This document shows, in pieces, positions 31,571 through 42,971 of a DNA stretch of 64,000 bases (positions are counted from its first letter, which is position 1; the number at the start of each line of letters is the position of its first letter). The notes beneath the pieces were generated by a model that made no database searches, had not been told where the DNA came from, and saw only the letters and a list, made by a program, of their open reading frames with translations. The stretch comes from Moniliophthora roreri (lineage: Eukaryota > Basidiomycota > Agaricomycetes > Agaricales > Marasmiaceae): positions 186,001 to 250,000 of the forward strand of contig LATX02000234.1 of the NCBI GenBank assembly GCA_001466705.2, written 5' to 3'. The translations under genes were made by a program, and so were the position numbers.

Positions 31571-32802
31571 AAACCCTCTTTTCCCATGAGATCAAAGATC
31601 TCCTCTTGTTCTCCTTCTCCTTGTTTGGCAATAAGCACACGGATCTTGGTGAAAGCTTCTCGTGGCGAAAGCTTCTTGGGTTCGTATTTGGGCGGCGGGG
31701 TTTGTTGTGTTTGTCCTTTGAGGGGACAATCTCGTGAGACATGACCAGTCTTTGCACAACGGAAGCACTTCCCTGCAACCATGTAATCTTTCCTATCAGA
31801 TTCGGACAGTAGTCGTCCAACTGTTACTTCCTTCTCTTTCCGAGCGATCTTCGGTTTGATCGGCTCTCTCTTCTTCCTATTGGCCATGACCAATTTGTAC
31901 TGGTTGTCGTATTTGATCGCCAGTTTGTACCATTCGTCCAAGGTTTCGGGTTCTCCGTCTGTTCGGAGCATGATCTTGTTCTGTAAAGATTCCGGGAGTC
32001 CTTCCCTAAAGAATCTCATGAGAGCTTCATCATCGTACTTGGTGTCCATCGCGATAAGGCGGAATCAATTGACATATTCGTCGGCCCTATCCGTCATTCT
32101 GATCTGTTTGATCTTGGCCTGTGCTTCTCTGACAACGTTGATGGGTTGCCATCTGGCTCGGAATCTCTGCTTGAAACTACTCCAAGTTTCTTCGGCAGCC
32201 TTTTTCTTTTCTTCAGGGTCGTCGTCTTCGGGAAAGAGCTTCATCGTCTCCCTCTGCTTCCATTCACTGGTGTTTCCCTTGACCAGTGACAAAAGAAGCA
32301 TCTTCTTCTTTTCATCGGTATTTGCCTTGACCGGGTTCATTGCGAAATAAAGTTCGAGGTCGAGGAGGAAGCGGCGGGTGTCTGATTGCTTGCCTAAAAA
32401 GGGATCTGGTGTTGGCCCTTTACTAGCTTCGTCCTTCTTGTCATCGATCGTCTGGAGTACGGCTGTGGAGATAGTCCGGGCCCATTGTTCATCGGTGTCA
32501 TCGTGTTCCACTTTCGGTTTGACGTCTGAAGCAGCAGCAGCACTTCCACTGGGAGTCGTCATTTCTGGTGTCGGGGTATGGAAAATACTTCGGTATTCGT
32601 CAAATGGATCGGTTTCGGAAGACTTAGCTTCGGGTTCTATTCTTTCTTGTTGGAGACTTTCGACTGCTCCTCTCCGCTGGCTACGAGTAATTCGGCGCGG
32701 GGTCTGTTCGGGGTCGGGGTTCAATAGCTGTTCAGCTACTTCGAGTTGATCGTCGAGATCGGCTTCTTCGGCTGCCGTAAAGGGAGCCCTCGGGGGAGTC
32801 AT
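31567..32802 (-). pseudogene. gag: Gypsy2 Gag
   Basis: ATG 32802 (MTPPRAPFTAAEE) is the only intact gag start of the three elements. Capsid helices run through SFKQRFRARWQP. One TGA at 32067-32065 stands where Gypsy3 has CGA. The CCHC knuckle CFRCAKTGHVSRDC is intact. The stop TGA follows GAG GGT TTT, the frameshift heptamer at 31576-31570. Confidence 0.9.
31570..31576 (-). promoter_or_regulatory. Predicted -1 frameshift heptamer of Gypsy2
   Basis: GGGTTTT in gag phase G|GGT|TTT directly before TGA. Pol continues in the -1 frame. Confidence 0.7.
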
Positions 32803-32861
32803 GTTTCGATAAGCGGTGATGCCTAAACCTGGGTAGGTCGGCAACGAGCAGCTTGACCTTT

Positions 32862-33484
32862 TGTTACATTACTTGCGCAGCAACAACAACAACTCAACAA
32901 CCGCTTATGATGTAGCGGCGCTAAATTGACAAAAGGGGCAAGTTTGAGTTTGAGTTCTTCAGCTCGTGCTAAAGTTCTCAAAGTTCGATCGAAGTGAGCA
33001 AGATGTCCAAAGAGTTAACTAGGTCAAGCTGAGGTAGCTTAGACCTTCAACCTATCTACTTATACAACGATTGTAGTGACTAGTTTGTATACAAACTGCT
33101 GGACCGACATCATTTGTTTAGCAAATAGAATGTACCTTTGACAACATGATAAATAAGAGAATGACATCAGAAATGATGTCGAGGAAATGAAAATAGATAT
33201 AATGATACAATAGCCGATGTCAGAGATGACGTCGGATCATAAATAGAAGGAGAAAGAAACAAATAGAATAATGATATCATACCGACGTCGCGAATGACGT
33301 AGTGATGACATCTTAAATAGAGAGGAAGGCATGAAGTCGGAAAAGGGAGTTGGGAAAGTGGATGTGTCCAGATGTCAATGAGAAGCATAGGTAAAAGAGA
33401 ATATTAGCGCTCAAAGGCGCTAGAGTGTTAAAGCAAGGAATAGAAAGAAAGAAAAAGATAGTCTGTTTGTGTCCAACTGTAACA
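32862..33484 (-). repeat. Gypsy2 5' LTR, 623 bp
   Basis: Pairs with 20042-20664. On the minus strand TATAAGTA (33064-33057) is followed 33 nt from its first base by CAGCTTGACCT (33031-33021), the reverse complement of the word just after the LTR (32858-32849 region). This is the same layout as Gypsy1. Confidence 0.93.
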
Positions 33485-34578
33485 CTCTGTTTTCCACCCT
33501 TTGGTAGAATGTCTTCTTGGAAGGGGTCTCATTTGGGCCAAACATGATGAGCATAGACAACAACACAAGGTTTTGAATCCTGCCTTTAGGTCAGTATGCC
33601 TCCAATGCTATTTTCATAGCTGACTTCTTCACCAGTCCAGCAAATGTGTGCGGAATGGCTCCAGAAGTATTCAAATCAGCTGCAAAAGCAAGTCACAAGT
33701 TCCTATCTCATCACTTCCCTTTTAACTTAATAATAATCAAATCATAGTTGCGAGCAAGACTGGAGTCTACACTTCAGGAAAATGGAGGTTCCATCACAAC
33801 GAACATCATGAAATGGACGGCAATTGCTACGTCAGTCCCACTTTCTCTTTTTCTTGTTGAAGGCTTATCATTCTGATAGTCTTGATATCATTGGTCGCGT
33901 GGTGCATAGTTTATGTCTCTGATCGGCCAAGTAAGCTCACTCACAGTGCCATCAGGGTTTCAACCATGACTTCAAGGGCGGCAAAACCCAAGAGGCAAAA
34001 GACATACAGAAAGCTTGGACTGACCAAGTCAATGCGGGCATGGAAACAGCCACCTTCTATGTAAGCACATCTAACAATATCCAGACTACTTTGACCAATG
34101 CAGATCTCAGGCGCAGATATTCTTACAGACATTCCCATTCCTGCTATACATTCCCATTGATGCCATTCAAAAGCAAGGCGACATCAAGATGGTGATTAAT
34201 TGTCTTGCTGAGATGTTCCTCAAGATGGGTGCAGACGTGGAAAAGGGTTGGAACTTACTGAGCTTGATGGGTTACAAAGTACGTACAGTTGAAATCAACT
34301 TTGTAAAATGTAGCTTCCCAGTGAAAGTGAATTCACAAGGAGATGGCAAAATGTCGAATCAACAGATGATTGACCATGTATGTTCCCTCTGGTTCACAAT
34401 CTGTGAGTCATGTTGACATATCCCCTCCCAGATCACCATGTTCATGTAAGTATTGCGCGCTGAAAGCCACAATCAGATTATTGAGTACTTGGCAGCTTTG
34501 TTGGACATGAGACTACCGCCGGTTCTCTCAACATGACCCTACTTGAACTTGCTAGAAACCATGCATGTCAACAGAAGT
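33485..34578 (+). pseudogene. Cytochrome P450 gene A, central exons
   Basis: Continues from 20041. VFHPLVECLLGRGLIWA, HRQQHKVLNPAF (C-helix region), MCAEWLQKYSNQL, DSLDIIGRV, FNHDFKGG, LYIPIDAIQKQGDIK and MSNQQMIDHITMFM appear in the usual P450 order over several exons, ending in the I-helix FVGHETTAGSLNMTLLELARN with the (A/G)G.ETT oxygen-binding motif. Coding stops abruptly after CQQK at 34578, where the inverted segment starts. At least one exon join is off frame (near 33590), so decay has begun. Confidence 0.85.
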
Positions 34579-35102
34579 TGTTTTGAAGGCATTCATCTCT
34601 GAACTACTGAGCGAGACATTGAGAAATTATTCTTAATGTTGCTGTAACAGTGAACCATGCCGAACCAACTCACAAACAAAACTGAGAATCAAGAACTTAT
34701 ATATACCTTTTTTGGGGGTATTTTGGCACTACAGGCCTTGTGTTTTCATAGTAGAGGCATAGGTTTTTGAGCATCTTCAGCAGATAAGTGGTTGGATTGA
34801 TACTTGAAAAGGATTGAGGCTCACCTGTCCAGCATGGATTTGTAGACTGTGTAGTACTTCACCTGAAGGCATTGTGATGGGCATACTCAAAGGAACGACA
34901 TCGTCTTTGACAGCGACATGGTCCATGTAGGCGCCTAGAGGATGGAGTCGTAGCCTAGGCCTGATTTTAGTATTTGCATGTATCTAGAGTAGATGTCGAC
35001 ATACCCTTCTTTAATCACGGCATCAAGGTAAGGTAAGACATCAGGGTTGGTTAGGTCCTCATAAGTCGGTTCATGTCCTAGACCAAGAACTTTGTCATGA
35101 AG
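34579..35102 (-). other. Inverted segment: P450 exons plus the LTR-like end
   Basis: 34579-34779 is the first 201 bp of the 1.66-kb element, inverted. It is followed by GCAG (34780-34783, the inverted CTGC target duplication) and inverted P450 sequence to 35102. Flipping 34579-35102 joins CQQK to LHDKVLGLGHEP and AAAACAA to CTTCTCAGATC, restoring both the P450 frame and the element. Both breakpoints begin CTTC. Confidence 0.88.
34784..35102 (-). pseudogene. Cytochrome P450 gene A, K-helix exons (inverted)
   Basis: Exon 35102-35005 encodes LHDKVLGLGHEPTYEDL and PYLDAVIKE. After an intron with donor GTATGT (35004-34955), exon 34954-34825 gives GLRLHPLGAY, containing the E..R of the K-helix (KEGLR), then DDVVPLSMPI up to HAGQ. 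The next intron (GTGAGC from 34824) is where the LTR-like element inserted, at CTGC. Confidence 0.88.
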
Positions 35103-36609
35103 CTTCTCAGATCGAGATTGGTGTTCTTTTTGTATAATATTTATTGGTTATATGGGTTTATTATCACTTCGAAAGCAAATACTGGTATAGATTTTCGACC
35201 AGAAACTGCCCAAAGAATAAACTTCTTCTAAGTGAGAATAAAGGTACCTCTTGTACCTGAATATAGCCCTCTTAGCTATGTTCTGCAACAATTCTCAAGA
35301 GGACAAATCTTCTAGACACTGCTAGCCTGAAACCCTCTCTGATTTATGTCGAAACACCAGACTATACTAATGCACGTCAGTTACCCTCTTGGTAAACTGA
35401 TACAATATTCTTCTTATCAGAAAACATGCCTCTTGCACTAGAAACTAAGCTCTTCCTAGCTTTTATTTATATCTCTAGTTTGGGTTACAATCTCAGGTCT
35501 CAACTAGCCTGTGCCTCTTGCACAACTAAATAAGCTAGAGCCCGAAGTGGTTGAAAAATACTGATTGCCGGTAGCTCTTCTACCTGAACAACATCATACA
35601 CTCTGGTAATTGGTGGGCAGTATCTCTCCTGCTTTCCACCTACAAAACACGTCCCATTATATACCCTACAACATAAATAATCTAATATATCTGTCACAAA
35701 TACATATAAAACTGAGCTGGGTGCTAAATATTATATAAACTGAGCTGTGTTTGGTAATTTCTCTGTCACAGTGTCCAATTGTAGTCAGGCTTCATAGCCA
35801 TAATCTCTTTTATTCTTTTTCTTTAATGATTGTGCAGTCTTCTGACACAAATCTTCTCCAATTTTCTCTAACAAATGGTTCTCCTATCGACTCCGTTTGC
35901 AATTTCCTTGATCAAATGGCTCTCCTTCCGACTCCATTTGAAAAATATTATACTTCCATGCCACTCCGCATGGTTCCTTCCTTCTCTGTCTATTGTCATC
36001 TGCTCTGTGGACGCGTAATATGCTTCCATTTCTCCTCTAAAGTGTATGCGTAAGCTCAGCTGTGCTATCTTCTCATCATACAGCTTTGTCTTCCGCTTTC
36101 CGTGATACAGATACCTTTTCAGTAACCAATCATCTATTTCATTCATCTAATTTGATTATCGGTGTCTCAAGTATCCCCTGCCAATAATTTGTTATTCTCT
36201 GTTTCATATCCATTTCTTGGTAATATTCTTGTCAATGTATCATCAAAGCTTTTATTCTTCCTTCAAGTTGGGCATGAATTGAAAATATTGTTAAAAGTTA
36301 AAATATTCCCTTTGGTATGCTTTCGATAGAGAGGTGTAATGTGGTGTGTTTCCCTACAGGTTTCGGAATGCTCCTCTGTGTTCAGATTCGCTGTTTATTT
36401 TCATACTAGCAGTGGTCGGGTACCCTTGTATGGCCTACCATCAACCATTACTCTGCTAATATTTTGTATCCTTCTCTACTACTCGCTTTGACTAGCTGCT
36501 CAGGGCTCACACTAATCCTCAATTCCCTTGTTTATGTCATTTCTAACCATAAAAGTGCAAAATATTCTCTTTTTGCATGTGAAATAAAAGGTAAAAGTTA
36601 TGCATATCA
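35103..36609 (+). mobile_element. 1.66-kb LTR-like element, remainder of the copy in P450 gene A
   Basis: Continues the element from internal position about 202 to its end TTATGCATATCA (36609), followed by the CTGC target duplication (36610-36613). With the inverted 201 bp it totals about 1708 bp. It contains a stretch of about 40-80 bp near 35830-35930 not present in the 37172-38482 copy. Confidence 0.85.
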
Positions 36610-36624
36610 CTGCCCATTCGACAG

Positions 36625-37109
36625 TTCATTCAAATACCCAACATATCTATCAACCGAGTGAATAGCACCTGGAAAGATGGTCAAGTGTTCCGACCTGAGC
36701 ACTGCATTGAGCCAGATGGACTGCCACCTCGCTCTGAGATGCAGGGCAGATGGAGCAATATCATGAGCTTCAGCAAGGGGCCAAGACTTTGCATTGGGTA
36801 CCGTCTGGGTGCGTATACTAGGTTGTCCTCATGATGGTCCTTTTGACTGACTGGTGTCCTGTCAACCCTTTGGTTGTCATGATTAACAGCTCTTCTTGAG
36901 TACAAGGTAATGTCCCACTATATTGGCCTGGAGCATTGATTGACTCCTCATTTCAGTGCATTCTCGCAATGTTGATCAGGAACTTTGAGTTTTGGGATAC
37001 AGGGGTCGAGATTGAGACCAAGTTCAGTGTGACCATGCAGCCTAGAGTGGTTGGAAAGGAAGCAGAGGGAGCACAGCTGCCATTGAAAGTTACCTTGGTA
37101 GAGAATTGA
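36625..37109 (+). pseudogene. Cytochrome P450 gene A, heme-binding C-terminal exons
   Basis: The acceptor CATTCGACAG precedes exon 36625-36807: FIQIPNISINRVN, then FRPEH and the heme-ligand motif FSKGPRLCIGYRL (F..G.R.C.G). Exons 36890-36906 (LLEYK) and 36957-37109 (CILAMLIRNFEFW to LVEN stop) complete the protein. This finishes the gene that starts at 19519. Confidence 0.9.
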
Positions 37110-37171
37110 TACCAGCAAGTTTGAATGATGTAGATTTACACTAATATTATTTGGCATTGAAAAAACTGCAN

Positions 37172-39043
37172 AATATAGCCCTCTTAGCTATGTTCTGCAA
37201 CAATTCTCAAGAGGACAAATCTTCTAGACACTGCTAGCCTGAAACCCTCTCTGATTTATGTCGAAACACCAGACTATACTAATGCACGTCAGTTACCCTC
37301 TTGGTAAACTGATACAATATTCTTCTTATCAGAAAACATGCCTCTTGCACTAGAAACTAAGCTCTTCCTAGCTTTTATTTATATCTCTAGTTTGGGTTAC
37401 AATCTCAGGTCTCAACTAGCCTGTGCCTCTTGCACAACTAAATAAGCTAGAGCCCGAAGTGGTTGAAAAATACTGATTGCCGGTAGCTCTTCTACCTGAG
37501 CAACAACGTCATACACTCTGGTAATCAGTGGGCAGTATCTCTCCTGCTTTCCACCTATAAAACATGTCCCCTTATATACCCTACAACATAAATAATCTAA
37601 TATATCTGTCACACATACAAATAAAACTGAGTCGGGTGCTAAATATTATATAAACTGAGCTGTGTTTAGTAATTTCTCTGTCACAGTGTCCAATTGTAGT
37701 CAGGCTTTGTAGCCATAATCTCTTTTATTCTTTTTCTATGACAATTGTGCAGTCTCCTGACACTAATCATTTGCAATTTTCTTGATCAAACAGCTCTCCT
37801 TCCAACTCCGTTTGAAAATATTATACTTCCATGCCACTCCACATGGTTCCTTCCTTCTCCATCTATTGTCATCTGCTCTGTGGACATGTAATATCCTTCC
37901 ATTTCTCCTCTAAAGTGTACACGTAAGCTCAGCCGTGCTATCTTCTCGTCATACAGCTTTGTCTTCCGCTTTCTGTGATACAGGTACCTTTTCAGTAACC
38001 GATCATCTATTTCATTCATCTAATTTGATTATCAGTGTCTCAAGTATCCCCCGCCAATAATTTGTTATTCTCTGTTTCATATCCATTTCTCGGTAATATT
38101 CTTGTTGATGTATCATCAAAGCTTTTATTCTTCCTTCAAGTTGGGCATGAATTGAAAATATTGTTAAAAGTTAAAATATTCCCTTTAGTATGCTTTCAAT
38201 AGAGAGGTGTGATGTGGTGTGTTTCTCTACAAGTTTCGGGATGCTCCTCTGTGTTCAGATTCGCTGTTTATTTTCATACTAGCAGTGGTCGGGTACCCTT
38301 GTATGGCCTACCATCAACCATTACTCTGCTAATATTTTGTATCCTTCTCTACTACTCGCTTTGACTAGCTGCTCAGGGCTCACACTAATCCTCAATTCCC
38401 TTGTTTATGTCATTTCTAACCATAAAAGTGCAAAATATTCTCTTTTTGCATGTGAAATAAAAGGTAAAAGTTATGCATATCACTGCCCATTCGACAGTTC
38501 ATTCAAATACCCAACATATCTATCAACCGAGTGAATAGCACCTGGAAAGATGGTCAAGTGTTCCGACCTGAGCACTGCATTGAGCCAGATGGACTGCCAC
38601 CTCGCTCTGAGATGCAGGGCAGATGGAGCAATATCATGAGCTTCAGCAAGGGGCCAAGACTTTGCATTGGGTACCGTCTGGGTGCGTATACTAGGTTGTC
38701 CTCATGATGGTCCTTTTGACTGACTGGTGTCCTGTCAACCCTTTGGTTGTCATGATTAACAGCTCTTCTTGAGTACAAGGTAATGTCCCACTATATTGGC
38801 CTGGAGCATTGATTGACTCCTCATTTCAGTGCATTCTCGCAATGTTGATCAGGAACTTTGAGTTTTGGGATACAGGGGTCGAGATTGAGACCAAGTTCAG
38901 TGTGACCATGCAGCCTAGAGTGGTTGGAAAGGAAGCAGAGGGAGCACAGCTGCCATTGAAAGTTACCTTGGTAGAGAATTGATACCAGCAAGTTTGAATG
39001 ATGTAGATTTACACTAATATTATTTGGCATTGAAAAAACTGCA
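37172..39043. repeat. Second representation of the LTR-like element and P450 A tail
   Basis: 37172-39043 matches 35260-37170 across N 37171. The P450 exons (38498-38982 here) look identical, while the LTR-like part differs by several percent and a short indel. This is an unmerged contig end, the other haplotype, or two copies of the element. It should not be counted as a second gene without checking. Confidence 0.85.
38498..38982 (+). pseudogene. Repeat of P450 A heme-binding exons
   Basis: Same exons, splice sites and stop as 36625-37109, offset by 1873 bp. See the repeat entry for the likely assembly origin. Confidence 0.8.
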
Positions 39044-40334
39044 ACTCGAGGCTTATTGTTAATACTATGGCGAGAACAGGTTAATGTTCTCAGTTACTGT
39101 ATTCTTCAGCAGAGATATACCTGCCCATCTAGATCAACATAGGTAGAAACCTTCACGCGATTGGTCAAGATTGAACCCAATCAGATCAGGTCGCCTTTTG
39201 AGTCCTCTAAAGGTCCCTTGAAAACTCGTAGAGCATATAATTCACTTGGGGTATGATCCTTACTCATCATTTCGGGGCGGTTGTGGTGGGATACCTGTAA
39301 AACTTCAAAATTGACAACATAGACACACTTGTATCATCAGTGACCCAAGGTTTTGCTATTCATACCCAGGTACTCTACAGCATTCGGTACTAACAATAGT
39401 ACAGGATTAACATCTGATAGAAGATCCAATTAGACAGGCAAGGGCCTTGTCAAATAATTCCTGACCATACAATTATATCAAGGTGATTACCACTGCAGTG
39501 TTTGCCAGGTCCACAACCCAGAAAAGCTGAATCAAACTTGAACTGAGCAAGCAGAACTGATAGGAACTGGGCTTGACTTGCACGTGTTATGTACAGTATG
39601 TAAGAATTTGATGTGCCAATCTTGAGGGTAGCTTTGCGGAGAGGGTGAACTGGAGTAACTGCTCAAGAATGAAGTTGACATCGTGTACCATGTCAAGGAT
39701 GTCATGTCACTGCCTTGATGGATTGAAATTGGGACTGAATAAAAAGAGCATGGATACCCATAGGAAATTCCCAAACTTGTCTAGGTTCCGTGGACACCTC
39801 AGTTATGCAATTTTGAAAGGCTTGCTTTAATTTCTTGAGCTGGGCATGATATGATGTCCATCCTGACTAGAGAAACACTTGCTTGCTTTGTCTATAGATG
39901 TCTAAAAACAATCTCTCTGTCAGTATGTTAACTGAGTGGATTGCTATCGTGTGACCCAGTCTACTTGCCCCAATACTCGTACAATCGCAGTGTTCAGGGA
40001 TCTGATTCTCCTTCGTACCCACAGGGTGTAGAAGGTAAGCCATCCTCGACATGGATGAAAAAGGATTCAGAGATCTACCAAGATGAAAGATGAAAGATAT
40101 CAGGTGACCATAGTCTGAGTTGAACTCTGAAAGAATATTTCTGCATCGACTAGTCACGGTTTCTCGAGAAAGAATCCGAAGATCACGAATTAGGTTTACT
40201 TGGGTCGTTAGGATCAAGGATCAGGGTTGCGATCGGCGTGATCGAAGTGGGCAACCCCACCAAAGTCCGACTATCCCGATCATCGGTTCTATGTACTTAA
40301 AGTCGTCTTTACCCTGGACCATCACCACTCCACC
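39044..40334. other. Non-coding spacer
   Basis: No gene recognised. Short frames (39532-39774 minus, 39867-40217 minus) have no motifs. A TACTTAAAG word at about 40290 could serve the following ORF. Confidence 0.45.
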
Positions 40335-40907
40335 ATGTCCATGTCTCCAGTCAATCCATGGCCCGGACTTCAAACTCATATGAGGGCTCTCCAAAACAAT
40401 GCTGCCAGTAGCAACGCAAAAAACAGTGCCTGTAACGGCTACAGCCCTCTTCTCTTCCACCTTTTCCCATTGGATAAATTTGTTATCTATTCCCCAATCA
40501 ATATTACCGCGTTCCCTCTCACATATGTCGTGTACACCCAACAGGAGCATGCTGTTTTGCTTTTCCAAGTTCGGGCGCCGGATGATCTTGCCTCAGAAGC
40601 TGCCAGAGGAATGGCTGATGAAGAGTTGAGGAAAAAGGCGAGGGACTTGATCGTCGGTGGGAAGGTGAAAACCGAGGTTTTGCACTGTGTTAGTGCGTTT
40701 GGGCCGAAATGTGCCTTTTACAAGCTCAATGCAACGACGGGAGTGGTGGAACCGGACAGATCAAAAGCCCTCGCAATCGAGAGATGGAATAATAACGACG
40801 TGATGAGTTTGGAGGGTGCAAGAAAATTGAAGGACGTGGTGTTGGATATTCAGAAAATGTTGGCTGCTCATTCAAGTGGGTGTTTACTCTACACAAGCGT
40901 ACTATGA
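40335..40907 (+). CDS. Hypothetical protein, about 190 residues
   Basis: ATG 40335 (a second ATG two codons on), single open frame to TGA 40905-40907. The first third (LFHLFPLDKFVIYSPINI) is compositionally odd and may include an unspliced intron. The C-terminal two thirds, from EHAVLLFQVRAPDD through EVLHCVSAFGPKC to MSLEGARKLKDVVLDIQKML, is helical and charged and looks genuinely coding. The last residues may also be intronic (a GT follows HSS). No domain recognised. It lies head-to-tail before the convergent dehydrogenase gene. Confidence 0.5.
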   Translation: MSMSPVNPWPGLQTHMRALQNNAASSNAKNSACNGYSPLLFHLFPLDKFVIYSPINITAFPLTYVVYTQQEHAVLLFQVRAPDDLASEAARGMADEELRKKARDLIVGGKVKTEVLHCVSAFGPKCAFYKLNATTGVVEPDRSKALAIERWNNNDVMSLEGARKLKDVVLDIQKMLAAHSSGCLLYTSVL

Positions 40908-41378
40908 TACTCATGAGACGCGTCAAGCTGTGGTCCGATGACCTTGGGACTTCGGAGGATAGTTCTTCTGATGCTTTCGCTTTCCTGCTTGTATCTTATA
41001 TGCTGTGTGTATCTGTAATTCGGACGGATTTTTATTCCTAAATCGCGAGGCTCCCAACTTGTGCTCAAGGCATTCGTCGTTCCCACTGCCATTACGGTCT
41101 ACTTCCATACCCCGCCCCAATACCAGTAGAGTTGATTTTCGTCCAGCAGCGGAAGATTGTTCCTTGATTCTGAAGTGCCTTTGCTCCGCTTTGGTAGAAC
41201 TACTCTGGTCTTGATTCACGGCTGCTCGTGCTTGGTGCTCTTGATTGCCCTTTTACGTCCGTTCTTACAGAGCTACTTTATAGTTTTGATGATGAATGAA
41301 GAGGTCTAGAAACGTGTGATGGGTATGTACAAGATAATTTACAATGCCAATGCGATCAAAACTAGGTATGTTAACTTT

Positions 41379-42392
41379 TTACTTCAAATCTGCCGAGAAA
41401 GGCTCAGACTTTTCCAAGTCAGCCTTCAGAGAATCAATCTGTCCTTGGACTACTCCTCGGGCGTCCAGACCGAGAGCGATTCTCAGTGGTGTGCTGTCGT
41501 CGTTGGCGATATTGCGAATTTCTCGGGCAGCCTTCGCCGGATCACCGCCCTGCATAGGACCCTCGAGGAATCCACGGACAAAAGTGGTGGGACCGCCTTC
41601 GTAGGCAGAATGTAAAGGAATAGTCACGAGCGATTCCTTGTCGGTACCACGCGTGACGTAGCCACCGAGTTCAAGGATAGTGATCTACATCGATGATTGT
41701 CAGGACACGGAGCGGAAAGAAGGAAAGGAAGGTTAATCACCTTGATGTTCCAGTCGGGCTTCAACTCTTTTGAGAGAGCCTCAGTGATACCTTCAACGGC
41801 ATATTTGCTGAAAAGAATGCGTCAGCAGTCCATAATCGATCTACATCAGATAGCCGTACAACATACCTAGCACTGTAGTATCCAATACCAGGCATAGCAG
41901 AAGCACCAGCCATACTGGAAGCCTGGATGAATCGTCCACCAGCAGGCTTGTTTACGTCTCTGAATACCCTAACAGCCTCCCTTGCGAGGTTCGCCGCACC
42001 CCAAAAGTTGACTTCGAACAAGCCCCGGGCAACGTCATCTGGTGTACCCTCAATCTCGGCGAGAGATCCGTATCCGGCGTTGCTGTACACAACATCGACA
42101 CGACCGAATTTAGAGATCGCCTGGGCGAAAGCTTCTTTGATTTCTTCGGGCTTGGTAACGTCTAGTTTGACGATAAGGAGCCTGGAAGAGTCGTATTTGG
42201 ATGAGAGTTCGGAGAGGACTTGGGGTTTACGAAGGGTGGCTACGGCGATATCGCCTTTAGAGAGGACGTGTTCGACAACGCTACGGCCAAGACCGACGGA
42301 AGCACCAGTTACTGTACAAGATCGAGATCAGCATGAAAGTAATCAAGTGATCTAATGCTTCACATACCGAACCAAACTTTGGGAGAAGACAT
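41379..42392 (-). CDS. Short-chain dehydrogenase/reductase (SDR), 280 residues
   Basis: An NAD(P)-dependent oxidoreductase of the classical SDR family; substrate unknown. Four exons on the minus strand: 42392-42368, 42311-41867, 41807-41741 and 41684-41379. All introns are GT-AG (donors GTATGT, GTATGT, GTGATT), and the summed length of 843 nt is in frame. Visible motifs are the cofactor-binding TGASVGLG at the N-terminus (residue about 10), the LDVTK acidic turn, NAG (YSNAGYG), the catalytic Ser in ASSMAG and YSASK (Tyr-X3-Lys), which spans the second intron. No disabling change was seen. This is the clearest intact host gene in the window. Confidence 0.93.
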
Positions 42393-42971
42393 GCTTGGGA
42401 TTTCGGAGGTGAGATGAGGGTGGATGTGAGGTGAGTGTGAGGATTTTGCTGAAGATTGGGTCCAGCTTCCAAACCTCCTTATAAAGCTGCGTCATGGAGT
42501 TCAGTCCAAAGTTGATCGACTGACAAAAGAGTCAACTCACCGCGGATTTTTCGGTCTGAGTTACTAATCCTGTAGCTAGGAACAAGAGCCTTGTATCCTT
42601 CTTTGAGTTTCCATAGCTGATCAGCCACGATGAATGCTGATAAATTTGAGTTCCTTCTTGTTTACTGACAGCGGCGACACGTCGATGTTGAAAGCGGTAT
42701 TGAAAGCGGTCCAAGGGGGATTTTCTCACGCTGGGTTTGGCGCTATCGACTGTTTCGACAACTTGACAGTGGCAGTCAGAATGGTTCTCCGGGTTCAATC
42801 AATGAAACGGCCGCGAAAAACTCACAAGCTCTTCAAATCATACCATGGATTCTGGTTCTCTGACTTCAGAAAGGCTTTATAGCAGTCTGCTTCGAGAGGA
42901 GGAAGGCAACCTGTAAACCGCAATGTCGTCCTCACTGCACCAAGCAACACCACCGAACCTCGTGATACTCC
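42393..42971. other. Intergenic, upstream of the SDR and P450 remnants
   Basis: No gene recognised. It probably contains the SDR promoter (minus strand). Confidence 0.45.

Larger units (their letters stand above)
20042..33484 (-). mobile_element. Gypsy2, Ty3/gypsy chromovirus inserted in P450 gene A
   Basis: LTRs of equal length (623 bp) at 32862-33484 (5') and 20042-20664 (3') are nearly identical. Flanks CCCTG (20037-20041) and CTCTG (33485-33489) form a 5-bp target duplication with one C/T change, and P450 coding resumes exactly on either side. The 5' half (LTR, gag, protease, start of RT) is at 33484-30502 and the 3' half (end of integrase, chromodomain, ORF3, ORF4, LTR) at 23448-20042. 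The RT-RNaseH middle is missing. The interval 23450-30500 holds Gypsy3 contigs and is not part of this copy. Confidence 0.88.

Noticed and set aside
37172..39043. A second P450 gene tail as a true paralog
   Set aside because: The exons appear identical to 36625-37109 and the block starts at an N; an unmerged contig or haplotype is more likely.
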